A DNA stretch of 64,000 nt, taken from NCBI GenBank assembly GCA_934486755.1, contig CAKSQT010000002.1, positions 1 through 64,000 on the forward strand, given 5' to 3'. Below the pieces are notes generated by a model. It searched no databases, had not been told where the DNA came from, and saw nothing but the letters and a program-made list of their open reading frames with translations. Source of the stretch: an uncultured Eubacteriales bacterium. GTDB taxonomy: Bacteria > Bacillota > Clostridia > Oscillospirales > Acutalibacteraceae. The translations under genes were made by a program, and so were the position numbers. How positions within the stretch are numbered: position 1 is the first letter of the stretch; every line of letters begins with the position of its first letter. Positions 42,592-51,456 of the stretch are shown piece by piece.

Positions 42592-43146
42592 TCATTTCGT
42601 AAATTTGGTAACGGGATTAGGAATACTTTTATGCTCGCCTATGATTTTTTCCATCCATATCATATTGTACCAGCGCCCGAATTTATATCCGCACTTGTTA
42701 AATCTGCCCGCAACGGTAAAGCCGAGGTGCTTGTGAAATTCGGCGCTGTTTTTTGTCAAATATTCGTCGTTTTCATCGGGATAACCTATGCAAGCGTACA
42801 TATTAACTATCCCCATTTTTAAAAGGGCGTTTTCAAGCGCTTCATACAAAATTTTTCCTAAGCCTTGTTTTCGGGCGCCCTTGTCAACATATATTGTTGT
42901 TTCGCAGGACCAATCGTATGCCGCCCTGCCTACAAAAGCGTGGGCGTATGCGTAGCCCTTTATTTCGCCGTTTTCGGTTGCAACCAAATACGGATACCGT
43001 TTCATTACGTTTTCCATTCGCTCGCGGAATTTCTCTGCCGTGGGGGTCGTATATTCAAACGTTATAGCCGTATTTTCGACATAGTAGCCGTATATTTCCA
43101 ATATGCGCTCGGCGTCGTTAAGATTTGCGTTGCGGATTTCAAGCAT
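42592..43146 (-). CDS. GNAT acetyltransferase, phosphinothricin/methionine sulfoximine type
   Basis: Acetyltransferase of 184 residues from ATG 43146 (MLEIRNANLNDAERILEIY). TAITFEYTTPTAEKFRERME, YAYAHAFVGRAAYDWSCETTIYVD and GLGKILYEALENAL match the Pat/Bar-like group, which acetylates phosphinothricin, methionine sulfoximine or related amino acid analogues. An upstream in-frame start would add 14 residues that do not fit the family. It converges with purA, 7 bp apart. Confidence 0.82.
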   Translation of the reverse strand: MLEIRNANLNDAERILEIYGYYVENTAITFEYTTPTAEKFRERMENVMKRYPYLVATENGEIKGYAYAHAFVGRAAYDWSCETTIYVDKGARKQGLGKILYEALENALLKMGIVNMYACIGYPDENDEYLTKNSAEFHKHLGFTVAGRFNKCGYKFGRWYNMIWMEKIIGEHKSIPNPVTKFTK

Positions 43147-43228
43147 AGAAATTACATCTTCTTTAAATGTGATTACATTATATAACATTTGCCGTCCGAA
43201 AGAAAGGACTTTGTAATCTTTTCGTTTC

Positions 43229-43257
43229 TTTACTTATCCAATAAAACGGAGTATAAT
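43229..43257 (+). promoter_or_regulatory. promoter of the LCP gene
   Basis: TTTACT (43229-43234), 17 bp, TATAAT (43252-43257), 26 bp before ATG 43284. Confidence 0.7.
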
Positions 43258-43283
43258 GGTGTCACTGATTTAGAAGGTGGATT

Positions 43284-44408
43284 ATGAACGGAAACGACGA
43301 TTTTGATTTAATAAGTATGAGCCGAAGCACTCGGCGCGATATGGAGGACATAAGCTCGAAGTCCTATACCGATATATCGTCAAACAGCAGAAAAGGCGGT
43401 AAAAAAAGGCGCAGGAAGAAGAAAAAGCACACGGCGGTTAAGGTTATCGCCGTGCTTGTCTGCGTTTTGCTGGTGTGTGGCGCGGCGTTTTACGGCTATG
43501 GTTATAAGGTGATAGACAAGATAAAGCGCACTCCGCTTGATACGTCCGACCTTGGAATTGCTACCGACAACTACAACGGATATAAAAATATCGCTCTGCT
43601 CGGTATAGATACGCACGAGGACAACGATTCGGGGCGCTCCGACGCGGTCGTTATACTTACTGTTGATAAAAAGCACAACAAATTAAAGCTGACCTCAATA
43701 GCGCGCGACAGCTATGTCGAAATAGACGGTCACTCAAAGGACAAGCTGACCCACGCCTATGCCTACGGCAAATCTCAGCTTGCGGTGAAAACGCTCAACA
43801 CCAATTTCGGACTTGAAATAACCGATTACGTGACGGTGAATTTTTTTGAATTTGCAAGGATAATTGATTATGTCGGCGGAGTTACGGTTGATGTTGACGA
43901 AAAAGAAATGAACGAAATGAACGTCAATATAATCCCGTGGCTTAATGAAATGGGAATTAAATGCGATACGGTGGCTTCGCCAGGCGTTCAGCTCCTTTCG
44001 GGCGGTCAGGCTGTTTGCTACGCGCGTATACGCCATACCGACGGCGACGTGCAGCGCGGCAACCGACAAAAGGAAGTGCTTACGGCTATGTTTGCGCAGG
44101 TCAAGAAAATTAATCCTGTAAAACTGCCTAAGCTCGCAAGTATGATAATAGAGGAATGCGAGACCTCTATGAAAACATCGGATATTATCTCGCTCGGTAT
44201 GTGGGCTATGGTGCGTTCGCCCGAGTTTGAACAGCTCAGTATCCCGAACGAAAACTTCGCCTCGCGCGGCGGTATGGTAAAAGGAGTTTGGTACTACATA
44301 TACGATCTTGAAGATGCAAGCAAAGACATTCACGATTTTATTTTTGAGGAAAATTACTATTCTGCCGAGGAAAAGGCAAAACGAGCCGCCGAGGAAGAAC
44401 AGAAATAG
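43284..44408 (+). CDS. LytR-CpsA-Psr (LCP) family phosphotransferase
   Basis: Membrane-anchored enzyme of 374 residues that attaches teichoic acid or polysaccharide from polyprenyl carriers to peptidoglycan. It has a cytoplasmic basic stretch GGKKRRRKKKKH, one TM helix (about 52-72), then the LCP domain: IALLGIDTHEDNDSGRSD, LTSIARDSYVEIDGH, DKLTHAYAYG, YVGGVTVDVD and YARIRHTDGDVQRGNRQKEVL. The Arg and Asp that bind pyrophosphate are retained. The C-terminal tail is rich in Glu/Lys/Ala. Confidence 0.93.
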   Translation: MNGNDDFDLISMSRSTRRDMEDISSKSYTDISSNSRKGGKKRRRKKKKHTAVKVIAVLVCVLLVCGAAFYGYGYKVIDKIKRTPLDTSDLGIATDNYNGYKNIALLGIDTHEDNDSGRSDAVVILTVDKKHNKLKLTSIARDSYVEIDGHSKDKLTHAYAYGKSQLAVKTLNTNFGLEITDYVTVNFFEFARIIDYVGGVTVDVDEKEMNEMNVNIIPWLNEMGIKCDTVASPGVQLLSGGQAVCYARIRHTDGDVQRGNRQKEVLTAMFAQVKKINPVKLPKLASMIIEECETSMKTSDIISLGMWAMVRSPEFEQLSIPNENFASRGGMVKGVWYYIYDLEDASKDIHDFIFEENYYSAEEKAKRAAEEEQK

Positions 44409-44416
44409 ATGTTAGA

Positions 44417-44507
44417 AGGCTCACCTCTATGGAAAGAGGTGAGCCTATTTGTTTCGCTAAACTCTAATTTATTTTAATTTTCAATTATAAATTTTAAATT
44501 TTCAATT
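44417..44507. repeat. intergenic repeat with terminator-like hairpin
   Basis: AGGCTCACCTCT (44417-44428) pairs with AGAGGTGAGCCT (44435-44446), followed by ATTTGTTT, CGCTAAACTCTAATTTA and an AT-rich palindrome. It lies between the convergent LCP and AraC genes and probably ends both. Confidence 0.75.
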
Positions 44508-45374
44508 TTAAATGGTATTATCGTTTACGGCTTTGTTTTTTCGGTACTCTCCCGGGGTGCAGCCCACTACCGAGTGGAACTTGCGTATAAAATATCCTAC
44601 ATTTTCAAAACCGCATCGGCGTGAAATATCGGCGACAGTCATATCGGTATCGCTCAAAAGCGCGGCGGCATTTTTTACGCGTATGCCGTTAAGCTGTTCA
44701 AACGGCGTGATCCCCGCGTATTGCTTATAGTATCGGCAAAAATAATTCGGGGACATATGCGCCCTGTCCGCAAGTTCTTCAAGGCTTATTTTGCGGAGGT
44801 AATTTTTTTGCATATACTCTATGCAGGCTTTTATACAGGCGGAGTGTTTGTCGGGCTTTGCGGAACTTTTTTTGATGTATTTTGCGTCGTACAGCCTTGA
44901 CATTATGTAAACCATATCGGCTATCACAGCCGCCTTTGAATTTATATCGCAATCAAACATTTTCCTTGCAATATAGGATATTTCGGAATTTAATCCGCTT
45001 CCCGAGGGGATTGCGCCAGAAAATTCCGCCTCGCCGTTTTTGAGCGGAGCGGTTATTGCCGTTTGAAAGAAATTTTCATCGCAAAACTCTATCAGCGAGG
45101 TTGAAAATACCGCGGCGTCATACTTTATTTCTGGGGTTTTCTGAACTATCATATGCAGGCGGTCGGGCTCTATAAAAATTATATCGCCGTTTGTAAGACG
45201 GCGTTTTTCGTTGCCTGCCGTAACCTCGATTTCGCCGCGGCGCATATAAAGCATTTCGATTTCGGGGTGCCAATGCATATTTATCATAGTTCCCGCAAGC
45301 GGGTGGCGGTGCTTATAATAAGCAAACCGAAAATCGGGAGTTCCGCGTTCGGAAAATTCACGGTATGGATCCAC
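44508..45374 (-). CDS. AraC family regulator with cupin domain
   Basis: Regulator of 288 residues. The N-terminal cupin sugar-sensing domain (about 1-150) has MHWHPEIEMLYMRRGEIEV. The C-terminal double HTH (about 190-285) has ISLEELADRAHMSPNYFCRYYKQYAGITPFEQL and VADISRRCGFENVGYFIRKFHSVVGCTPGEYRK. GTG 45374 follows AAGAGGTGATACT. Such regulators usually control sugar use; no glycosidase is adjacent. Confidence 0.88.
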   Translation of the reverse strand: MDPYREFSERGTPDFRFAYYKHRHPLAGTMINMHWHPEIEMLYMRRGEIEVTAGNEKRRLTNGDIIFIEPDRLHMIVQKTPEIKYDAAVFSTSLIEFCDENFFQTAITAPLKNGEAEFSGAIPSGSGLNSEISYIARKMFDCDINSKAAVIADMVYIMSRLYDAKYIKKSSAKPDKHSACIKACIEYMQKNYLRKISLEELADRAHMSPNYFCRYYKQYAGITPFEQLNGIRVKNAAALLSDTDMTVADISRRCGFENVGYFIRKFHSVVGCTPGEYRKNKAVNDNTI

Positions 45375-45460
45375 AGTATCACCTCTTGGCTAAAAAGAAT
45401 ATGGAAATGCCCTTGATTGTGTGATATAATTTTTGTCACAGAGTATAAAGACAAAGGCTG

Positions 45461-46048
45461 ATGAAAATGAATTGGGAGCATATTTACATTTCAGAGCTGA
45501 CCGACGAAGAATATTCGTACGGTCTGTCCCTTATGAGCGGGGAAAGGCGTCTGAAAGTAAATAATTTTTTGTATGACGAAGACAGAAGGCGCACCGTTGC
45601 AGGTGAACTGCTGGCGCGCAGAATGATTTCGTCTTTCACCGCTGTGCCTATTGAGGAAATTTCGTTCGCAGTCGGCAAATTCGGCAAGCCTTATGTTTTA
45701 AACAGCGAAATTCAATTTAACGTAAGCCATTCCGACAATGTTGCGGTGTGCTGTGTAGATAAGTCGCCTGTCGGTATTGACGTTGAAAGAATACGTCCGA
45801 TAAATCCCGCGGTATTAAAGCGCGTTTGCAAGGACGGCGACTGTGATTACATAGTGTCAGGTGAGCCTTGCGAAGAATTGAGCAGAGAACAGCTGTATCG
45901 TTTTTTTGAAGTATGGACTGCCAAGGAGGCATACCTCAAACGCATAGGAACGGGGATAAGGGATATAAAAACGGTGTCGTTTGAGGAAATAAAAAGCGGC
46001 ATAAAGCTCTTTGAATTAGATGATTATTTGATAAGCGTTTCATTATAG
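45461..46048 (+). CDS. 4'-phosphopantetheinyl transferase (Sfp type)
   Basis: Transfers phosphopantetheine from CoA to carrier proteins. The protein has 195 residues and resembles the two-domain Sfp group. QFNVSHSDNVAVCCVD is the His/Ser site, VGIDVERI the Mg-binding Asp and FFEVWTAKEAYLKRIGTG the WxxKEA signature. No polyketide, NRPS or acyl carrier gene is in the window, so the substrate is unknown. Two in-frame ATGs 6 nt apart follow AAAGG. Confidence 0.88.
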   Translation: MKMNWEHIYISELTDEEYSYGLSLMSGERRLKVNNFLYDEDRRRTVAGELLARRMISSFTAVPIEEISFAVGKFGKPYVLNSEIQFNVSHSDNVAVCCVDKSPVGIDVERIRPINPAVLKRVCKDGDCDYIVSGEPCEELSREQLYRFFEVWTAKEAYLKRIGTGIRDIKTVSFEEIKSGIKLFELDDYLISVSL

Positions 46049-47200
46049 ACAGTCCTCGGCTTCGGGCGGCGTATCAATATCCTCGGGCTGTCCTTTTTTC
46101 GCAATGCGCTTGTCGGTCGATTCTTCAACAAGCGTGATGATGACCGCTGTAAGCGGAATAAAGAACAGTATTCCCACAAGGCCGAACAGCTTGCCGCCTA
46201 TCAAAGCCGCAAGCAACGTCCACAGAGCTGAAAGACCCACCGAGTTGCCGACAACGTGCGGATATATAAACTGATTTTCAATGAACTGAACTACCGAGTA
46301 GACTATTACGCAGAGAATTACCTTTGACGGGTCGTATATAAGCGTGAGCAACGCGCCCGTAACGCAGGAAACGAAAGCGCCGATATAGGGGATAAAGGCG
46401 CAGACCGCCGTAAGCACCGCAACAAGCCCCGCATAGGGCAGGCGGAATATGCTGAACGATACGAACATAAACACTCCGAGTATGACCGCTTCAACGCACT
46501 GACCCGAAAGGAATTTACTGTATGTGGCGCTTATTATATCCGACACGCGGTATATCCTGTCGGCGTGCTTTTTATTGATGTAGGCGTAAATGTATTTCTT
46601 TGTTTTTTTCGCAAGTGATTTCTTGTCAATAAGCACATAAAACGCTATTACTATTGAGAACAGCGACGTGGTTATTATTGAAATAGAGGATTTTGTTATT
46701 CCGATTATCGAATTGAGAACCGAGCCCATACTGCTGGTCGCCGTGCCGATTATCTTATCGACGTCAATCGACTTCATCCAATTTGTCAGTCCCGACGTGT
46801 CAAACTCAGAGTGGCTTATATAATCTATCCATATCGGCCAGCGTTTTTCAATAAGGGAGTATATATTCTTGACCGAGGAAACGAGTTCGGGTATTACCGT
46901 AGTCACAACAAGCGCTATTATAAGGGAAATGCAAATGACCGTAAGCACAATGCTTATAATATCGACCGCCCGTTCGTTCGGGCGCTTTTTGCACTTTCTG
47001 AACATTCGGTTTATCAGCTTTTCAAAGCCCTTTACGGGTACGTTGAGTATAAACGCTATCAAAAGTCCCGCAACCAGCGGCAGCAGCATTGATATAGCCC
47101 AACCGACAGCCGACCACACTACGTTCAGGTTGGTAAGACCTACGAAAAGCACCACCCCGAAGGCTATTAAAATCATAATTCTTTTTGTTTTTCTGTCCAT
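46043..47200 (-). CDS. AI-2E family transporter
   Basis: Membrane protein of 385 residues with about eight hydrophobic segments. VAVLTAVCAFIPYIGAFVSCVTGALLTL and the terminal LWTLLAALIGGKLFGLVGILFFIPLTAV are typical of PF01594. Some members export autoinducer 2 or exchange Na+/H+, but the role here is unknown. AAAGGAGAATACCGAGCA lies before ATG 47200, inside the end of the preceding gene (28-nt overlap). It is third in a minus-strand group with the PlsY-like and glycosyltransferase genes. Confidence 0.86.
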   Translation of the reverse strand: MDRKTKRIMILIAFGVVLFVGLTNLNVVWSAVGWAISMLLPLVAGLLIAFILNVPVKGFEKLINRMFRKCKKRPNERAVDIISIVLTVICISLIIALVVTTVIPELVSSVKNIYSLIEKRWPIWIDYISHSEFDTSGLTNWMKSIDVDKIIGTATSSMGSVLNSIIGITKSSISIITTSLFSIVIAFYVLIDKKSLAKKTKKYIYAYINKKHADRIYRVSDIISATYSKFLSGQCVEAVILGVFMFVSFSIFRLPYAGLVAVLTAVCAFIPYIGAFVSCVTGALLTLIYDPSKVILCVIVYSVVQFIENQFIYPHVVGNSVGLSALWTLLAALIGGKLFGLVGILFFIPLTAVIITLVEESTDKRIAKKGQPEDIDTPPEAEDCL

Positions 47201-47817
47201 TGCTCGGTATTCTCCTTTCGGATATGAGTTTTATCGCAAATGTGCCTATAAACGCCGACCGCGGCTATCGCGGCACAGCCTAAGGCTGTATACTGCTTTT
47301 TTACTATAAACAAAACGGCTGATACAAACCCGAAAATCGCAAACACGATTATACTGCGTTTTCTTATCGGGTCTATCTTCAAAACGGTTGAAAGCAGAAT
47401 ATAAGCGGCGGCAAGGGTGATAAGTCCTATTAAACTTACTCTTGCGCAGCCTATAAGAACCCCGAACGACACCGCTATGCATTTTCCGCCGCGAAAGCGG
47501 TTGAACGGAGCCAGAGCGTGTCCCAAAACGGGGGCTGTCATAGCGAGGGTGAAAAATACGCTTTTCGGGTCTATAATATCGGCGGCGAAATACATAGGTA
47601 TAAGACCTTTTAAGATGTCAAGCGTTAAGCACACGCCGCCCCAGAAAACGCCGCAGTTCATAAATACGTTCCCGGCACCAGGGTTGCCGTCGGCGCTTAT
47701 TTCGCATATATCCTTTTTTAAAAACACGGCGGGGATAAGCCAACTGAACATAATACTTCCCGAAATAAAACCTGCGAGAACTACCGAAATTTGAGAAAGT
47801 AAATTTCCGTGCGTCAT
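47173..47817 (-). CDS. PlsY-like glycerol-3-phosphate acyltransferase, divergent
   Basis: Membrane protein of 214 residues with five to six helices. GNPGAGNVFMNCG corresponds to the first PlsY motif (usually SGNxGxTN), LDILKGLIPMYFA to the second and GHALAPFNRFRGGKCIA to the GH...FKGGKG motif. These changes (Cys for Gly at the end, Ala-Gly in motif 1) suggest a paralogue rather than the main PlsY. It overlaps the glycosyltransferase by 4 nt and AI-2E by 28 nt. Confidence 0.75.
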   Translation of the reverse strand: MTHGNLLSQISVVLAGFISGSIMFSWLIPAVFLKKDICEISADGNPGAGNVFMNCGVFWGGVCLTLDILKGLIPMYFAADIIDPKSVFFTLAMTAPVLGHALAPFNRFRGGKCIAVSFGVLIGCARVSLIGLITLAAAYILLSTVLKIDPIRKRSIIVFAIFGFVSAVLFIVKKQYTALGCAAIAAVGVYRHICDKTHIRKENTEQWTEKQKEL

Positions 47818-48920
47818 AATTCGGTCACCCTATCAACAATATCGCGTGCGGAGTATTTGTTTATTTCTGCCCTTTGCGCCGCAAGCATTTTTTCGCACAT
47901 AGGCCTGTCCTTTGCGAGCGCGACCGCTTTTATCGCCGCCTCGCGCGGCGATAACGACTTGACCGACATACCTAAGGATTCGAAAAATTCGGCGTTCTTG
48001 GTTTCGCAGCCGGGTATTGTAATAAGGTGAACAAGCGGAACCTCGCAGGCGGCGGCTTCGGTGCTTGAAAGACCGCCGGGTTTTGTTATCAGCACGTCGG
48101 CGGCTTTCATATAAACAGGCACGTCTCTCGTAAACCCGACAGCCGTTACCCGCTTATCGTTTCGGTAGCGCGCATTAAGCTCGGACAAAAGATTTTCGTT
48201 TTTGCCCGCAAGCACCGTGATTGAAAAATCCCCTTGCTCGCTTTTTATAATTCCGTCGCATATCTCCGATATATTTCCGCAACCTACGCCGCCCGTCATC
48301 ACAAGATACATACGGTTTGATACGTCGGCACCTATAATTTTCCGAGCTTCGCTCTTGTCGGTCCTTATTAAGAACCTTTCGGATACGGGTATACCCGTCG
48401 CAATCAGTTTTTCGCGCGGTATTCCCTTTTCGGTTATTTCGTCCGCAAGTGCGGTATGAGGGATAAAATATCCGTCAAGCGCTGTGTCGCAGAAAAAAGG
48501 TATGCAGGTGTAATCGGTCAAAACGCCGTAGCAGGGGATATGCACGCCGAGCTTTCGTTTTATGGCGGTCATTGCCTCCATACCGTATAAATGGGTGCAG
48601 ATAACGCGGTCGAACCGCTCCGTTCTTATATATTCAAGCAAACGCTTTGCGTAAAGCGAATTTGCAAAGTATATGGGAGAATGACTAAACCTGTTGCTGT
48701 AACTCTCCCCCACGCGGTAGACCTTCCCGAATGTGCGCGGACTGTGCTTTATCATAGAATTATATATGTCGGCAACCTTGCGGCTCGCAAAATCCCCCGC
48801 AAACGATACGGGGTCGGTTATCTCGTTTTCAAAACCGCTTTTGTCCAACACTTCTTTTATCGCCAAAGCGGCGCTGTGGTGCCCCTCGCCCGTGTTACAA
48901 CTTAAAATGAGTATTTTCAT
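47814..48920 (-). CDS. MGDG-synthase-like diacylglycerol glycosyltransferase
   Basis: GT28-type glycosyltransferase of 368 residues. ILSCNTGEGHHSAALAIKEVL is the MGDG_synth N-terminal motif, followed by YGVLTDYTCIPFF. The nucleotide-sugar end has MTGGVGCGNISEI and ITKPGGLSSTEAAACEVPLV. It likely transfers glucose or galactose to diacylglycerol for membrane glycolipids, or is MurG-related. Together with the PlsY-like gene it points to a lipid-synthesis operon. ATG 48920 is preferred to TTG 48941. Confidence 0.83.
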   Translation of the reverse strand: MKILILSCNTGEGHHSAALAIKEVLDKSGFENEITDPVSFAGDFASRKVADIYNSMIKHSPRTFGKVYRVGESYSNRFSHSPIYFANSLYAKRLLEYIRTERFDRVICTHLYGMEAMTAIKRKLGVHIPCYGVLTDYTCIPFFCDTALDGYFIPHTALADEITEKGIPREKLIATGIPVSERFLIRTDKSEARKIIGADVSNRMYLVMTGGVGCGNISEICDGIIKSEQGDFSITVLAGKNENLLSELNARYRNDKRVTAVGFTRDVPVYMKAADVLITKPGGLSSTEAAACEVPLVHLITIPGCETKNAEFFESLGMSVKSLSPREAAIKAVALAKDRPMCEKMLAAQRAEINKYSARDIVDRVTEL

Positions 48921-49003
48921 CGCAGCACCACCGCTTTTCAAATCATTTCTTTTTCTATTTTACCTTTTTTTGTGTTATTCTTCAACCTTTTTATAAAAAT
49001 ATG

Positions 49004-49031
49004 TAACCTAAATTGCAAAAAATTTCGTTTT
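49004..49031 (+). promoter_or_regulatory. candidate ECF-type autoregulated promoter
   Basis: TAACCT (49004-49009), 16 bp, CGTTTT (49026-49031), the -35 AAC / -10 CGT style of ECF sigma factors, just before the first sigma gene. The leader would be very short. Confidence 0.4.
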
Positions 49032-49049
49032 GGTATATGAGGTGATATT

Positions 49050-49595
49050 ATGCTGTTAATAGTTTTTTCGTCGGTTGATTTAAACAGTTGCGAAAAAAAT
49101 ATATTTGAATCAATTTATTACAGGTATAGGAACCTGCTTTTTTATCAGGCACTTAAAATCACAAATAACGAAAAAGATGCGGAAGATGTTTTACAGGAAG
49201 CATTTATCAAAATAGCAAAAAATATAAAATGTGTTGACAATGTTGAAAGCAGGGAGACTGCCTCGTTTTTAACGGTTATAACGAAAAATACGGCTTATGA
49301 TTACATAAGAAAAACATCTAAGACAAAGGAAATTTCGTTAAATTATGAAGAACATTGCGTAGTTGAAAGCAGACTGAAAAATTTAGCGGAAAATATAGAA
49401 TACCAAGAACTTGTTTCTGTGATTACTCAAATAACTTCACCCTATAACGAAGTTATGTATTTGCACTATGTAAAGGACTATTCTGTTAAGAAAACGGCAG
49501 CATTGCTTGACAGAAAGCCATCAACTGTAAAAATGCAGCTTGTAAGAGGCAAAAAAATACTTATTGATAAATTGTCGGAGGCACTAAATGGATAA
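49050..49595 (+). CDS. ECF-type sigma-70 factor 1
   Basis: Sigma factor of 181 residues. Region 2 (about 20-90) has YYRYRNLLFYQALKITNNEKDAEDVLQEAFIKI. Region 4 (about 120-178) has PYNEVMYLHYVKDYSVKKTAALLDRKPSTVKMQLVRGKK. Region 3 is absent, as in ECF factors. GAGGTGATATT precedes the ATG. It overlaps the membrane gene by 8 nt, the standard sigma/anti-sigma arrangement. AT-rich compared with its neighbours. Confidence 0.88.
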   Translation: MLLIVFSSVDLNSCEKNIFESIYYRYRNLLFYQALKITNNEKDAEDVLQEAFIKIAKNIKCVDNVESRETASFLTVITKNTAYDYIRKTSKTKEISLNYEEHCVVESRLKNLAENIEYQELVSVITQITSPYNEVMYLHYVKDYSVKKTAALLDRKPSTVKMQLVRGKKILIDKLSEALNG

Positions 49596-50781
49596 CACAC
49601 GAATTATACTGAAAAATGCTTTCATAGACGCTCAATTAAACGGGGTTACAGGAAAATCTCATGATTTTTCAGACGAATTTGAAACTGCTATGCAAAATAT
49701 TATCAAGTATCAAAAAGGCTTTTTAAGATTGGTAAATACCGCAGGAAAACGGGTTGCGTGTGTTATACTTGTCGTTTTAATTTGTTTAACTACGGTTGCG
49801 TGCAGTATAAAAGAGGTCAGGGAGCCTGTTGTAGAAGGAATTAAAAAATTCTATGTTAATGCAAAGGAACTTCTTACAGGAACATCTGCCGATAATGTCG
49901 CCGAATTATTCCCGAACAATGTATCCGAAATTGTCGGTACAAGCCATATAAGCAAAACAAAAAAGCAGTATTTTATTGACGACGAAGAAACGATAAAGAA
50001 ATTTATAAAGTTACTGTCTGAAACATATTGGGGCGAACCCGAACAGTTCGAGGAATTTGACCAATCAAATGCATATTGGACTTTTGATTTTTATAACGGC
50101 AAAGAGAGTTTATTCCAAATTAAAATGTGTAATGACAGTATATATGTAAAAGCAAAGGTCGCTATCATTATAAACGGTGAGGAAAAACATTTTTACATTT
50201 CAAATAAGGTTTATACGGAAATTTTAGCATTCACAAATAAAAAGTATTATCTTCACAATTCAAAATTGGAAAATCGGAACGAGGAATATTTTGAATCAAA
50301 AAGGCAGGAGGTCCTAAAAGGTATTGACGATCAAACTGCAAAAGAATTGAAAAAAATATTACGAAATGCACATTACGAAATTGAAAGCCTTTTGCTGCAA
50401 AATGTTTCCCTGTTAAAGGAAAGCGACAGTATTTATTGGCAGTATCTTATTACGGGGGAAATCTTTGCCGACCCTATTTCGGGAGATGAACGTTATTATC
50501 CCGAAAACAGTGAGATTGTTTCCGCATTGGAATATGCAATTTCGGTAATTAATGATAAAACGGCGAAAAGCAATATAAAAGCTGCGCTTGAACTCTGGAA
50601 AAAATCTATTAGCGAACATAACCTTGCGGGACTTTTCAAGGTTCACGAATATATCCACGATTATGATTACTACGCCGTCAATTATCCGACGTCGTATGTG
50701 TATGATAATTATGCGGATTATCAGGGTTTAGATGACTATTTCGGAAGATTAGAGCAAAGGAAAAAAATAAATTCTGATTAA
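49588..50781 (+). CDS. predicted membrane anti-sigma factor 1
   Basis: Protein of 397 residues with one TM helix (about 54-72, VACVILVVLICLTTVACSI). The short N-terminal cytoplasmic part would hold the sigma, and the 320-residue extracellular part has no recognised domain and is rich in Tyr, Asn and Lys. The segment EFETAMQNIIKYQKGFLRLVNTAGKR just before the helix matches the second anti-sigma gene downstream. It could sense envelope stress. The anti-sigma role is inferred from overlap with the sigma gene and topology. Confidence 0.7.
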   Translation: MDNTRIILKNAFIDAQLNGVTGKSHDFSDEFETAMQNIIKYQKGFLRLVNTAGKRVACVILVVLICLTTVACSIKEVREPVVEGIKKFYVNAKELLTGTSADNVAELFPNNVSEIVGTSHISKTKKQYFIDDEETIKKFIKLLSETYWGEPEQFEEFDQSNAYWTFDFYNGKESLFQIKMCNDSIYVKAKVAIIINGEEKHFYISNKVYTEILAFTNKKYYLHNSKLENRNEEYFESKRQEVLKGIDDQTAKELKKILRNAHYEIESLLLQNVSLLKESDSIYWQYLITGEIFADPISGDERYYPENSEIVSALEYAISVINDKTAKSNIKAALELWKKSISEHNLAGLFKVHEYIHDYDYYAVNYPTSYVYDNYADYQGLDDYFGRLEQRKKINSD

Positions 50782-50898
50782 ATTGTCACCTTTTTTCAAT
50801 TCTCGTGTGTTGTATGGGTGTAGGTCGGTGAGGGTCGCGGGCAGGCGGTAATAACCCGAACTTGCCTAAACAAAAAAAGTGAGGTGTTTATACGGTAT

Positions 50899-51435
50899 AT
50901 GTTAGCGCTGTGCTTAACTTTTATTGATGATACCGACGATAAAGATCTGTTTGAAAATCTGTTTTATTCATACAGAAAACAGATGGTTTGTCTCGCGTTA
51001 TCTTATATACATAACAGGGAAGACGCCGAAGACGTCGTTCACGACGTTTTTCTTAATATCGCGCAGAGGTATATGCCCGTTATAAAAAGCATTGCCAACG
51101 AAACGGATATGCGGAATTATCTTTTAAAGGCGACTAAAAACACCTCTTTAAACCGTGTTCGGAAGAATAGAAGCAACACAGAATATTTTAAAACTGACGG
51201 CGAAGCATTGCCGGACGGGGATTTCACCGATAGAATTTGCGAAAAAGGCGAATACGCCGAGGTACTCGGCGCAATTAAGGAATTAAACGAAAAATACAGA
51301 AGCGCACTTTATTATCACTTTGTATTGGAAATACCCGTAAAACAGGTCGCAAAAATGCTTGGACAATCCATATCGGCAACAAAAAAGCAGCTGGTGCGCG
51401 GCAAAAAAACACTGTTGAAAAAGCTCGGAGTATAA
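50899..51435 (+). CDS. ECF-type sigma-70 factor 2
   Basis: Sigma factor of 178 residues, paralogue of the one 1.8 kb upstream. Region 2 has FYSYRKQMVCLALSYIHNREDAEDVVHDVFLNIAQ; region 4 has YRSALYYHFVLEIPVKQVAKMLGQSISATKKQLVRGKK. ATG 50899 aligns with the start of the first factor; GAGG lies 14 nt upstream, and a GTG at 50884 is the alternative. The 117-bp spacer before it contains a GC-rich stretch around 50822-50860. Confidence 0.86.
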   Translation: MLALCLTFIDDTDDKDLFENLFYSYRKQMVCLALSYIHNREDAEDVVHDVFLNIAQRYMPVIKSIANETDMRNYLLKATKNTSLNRVRKNRSNTEYFKTDGEALPDGDFTDRICEKGEYAEVLGAIKELNEKYRSALYYHFVLEIPVKQVAKMLGQSISATKKQLVRGKKTLLKKLGV

Positions 51436-51456
51436 TTTCGAAAAGGAGGAAAGGCT

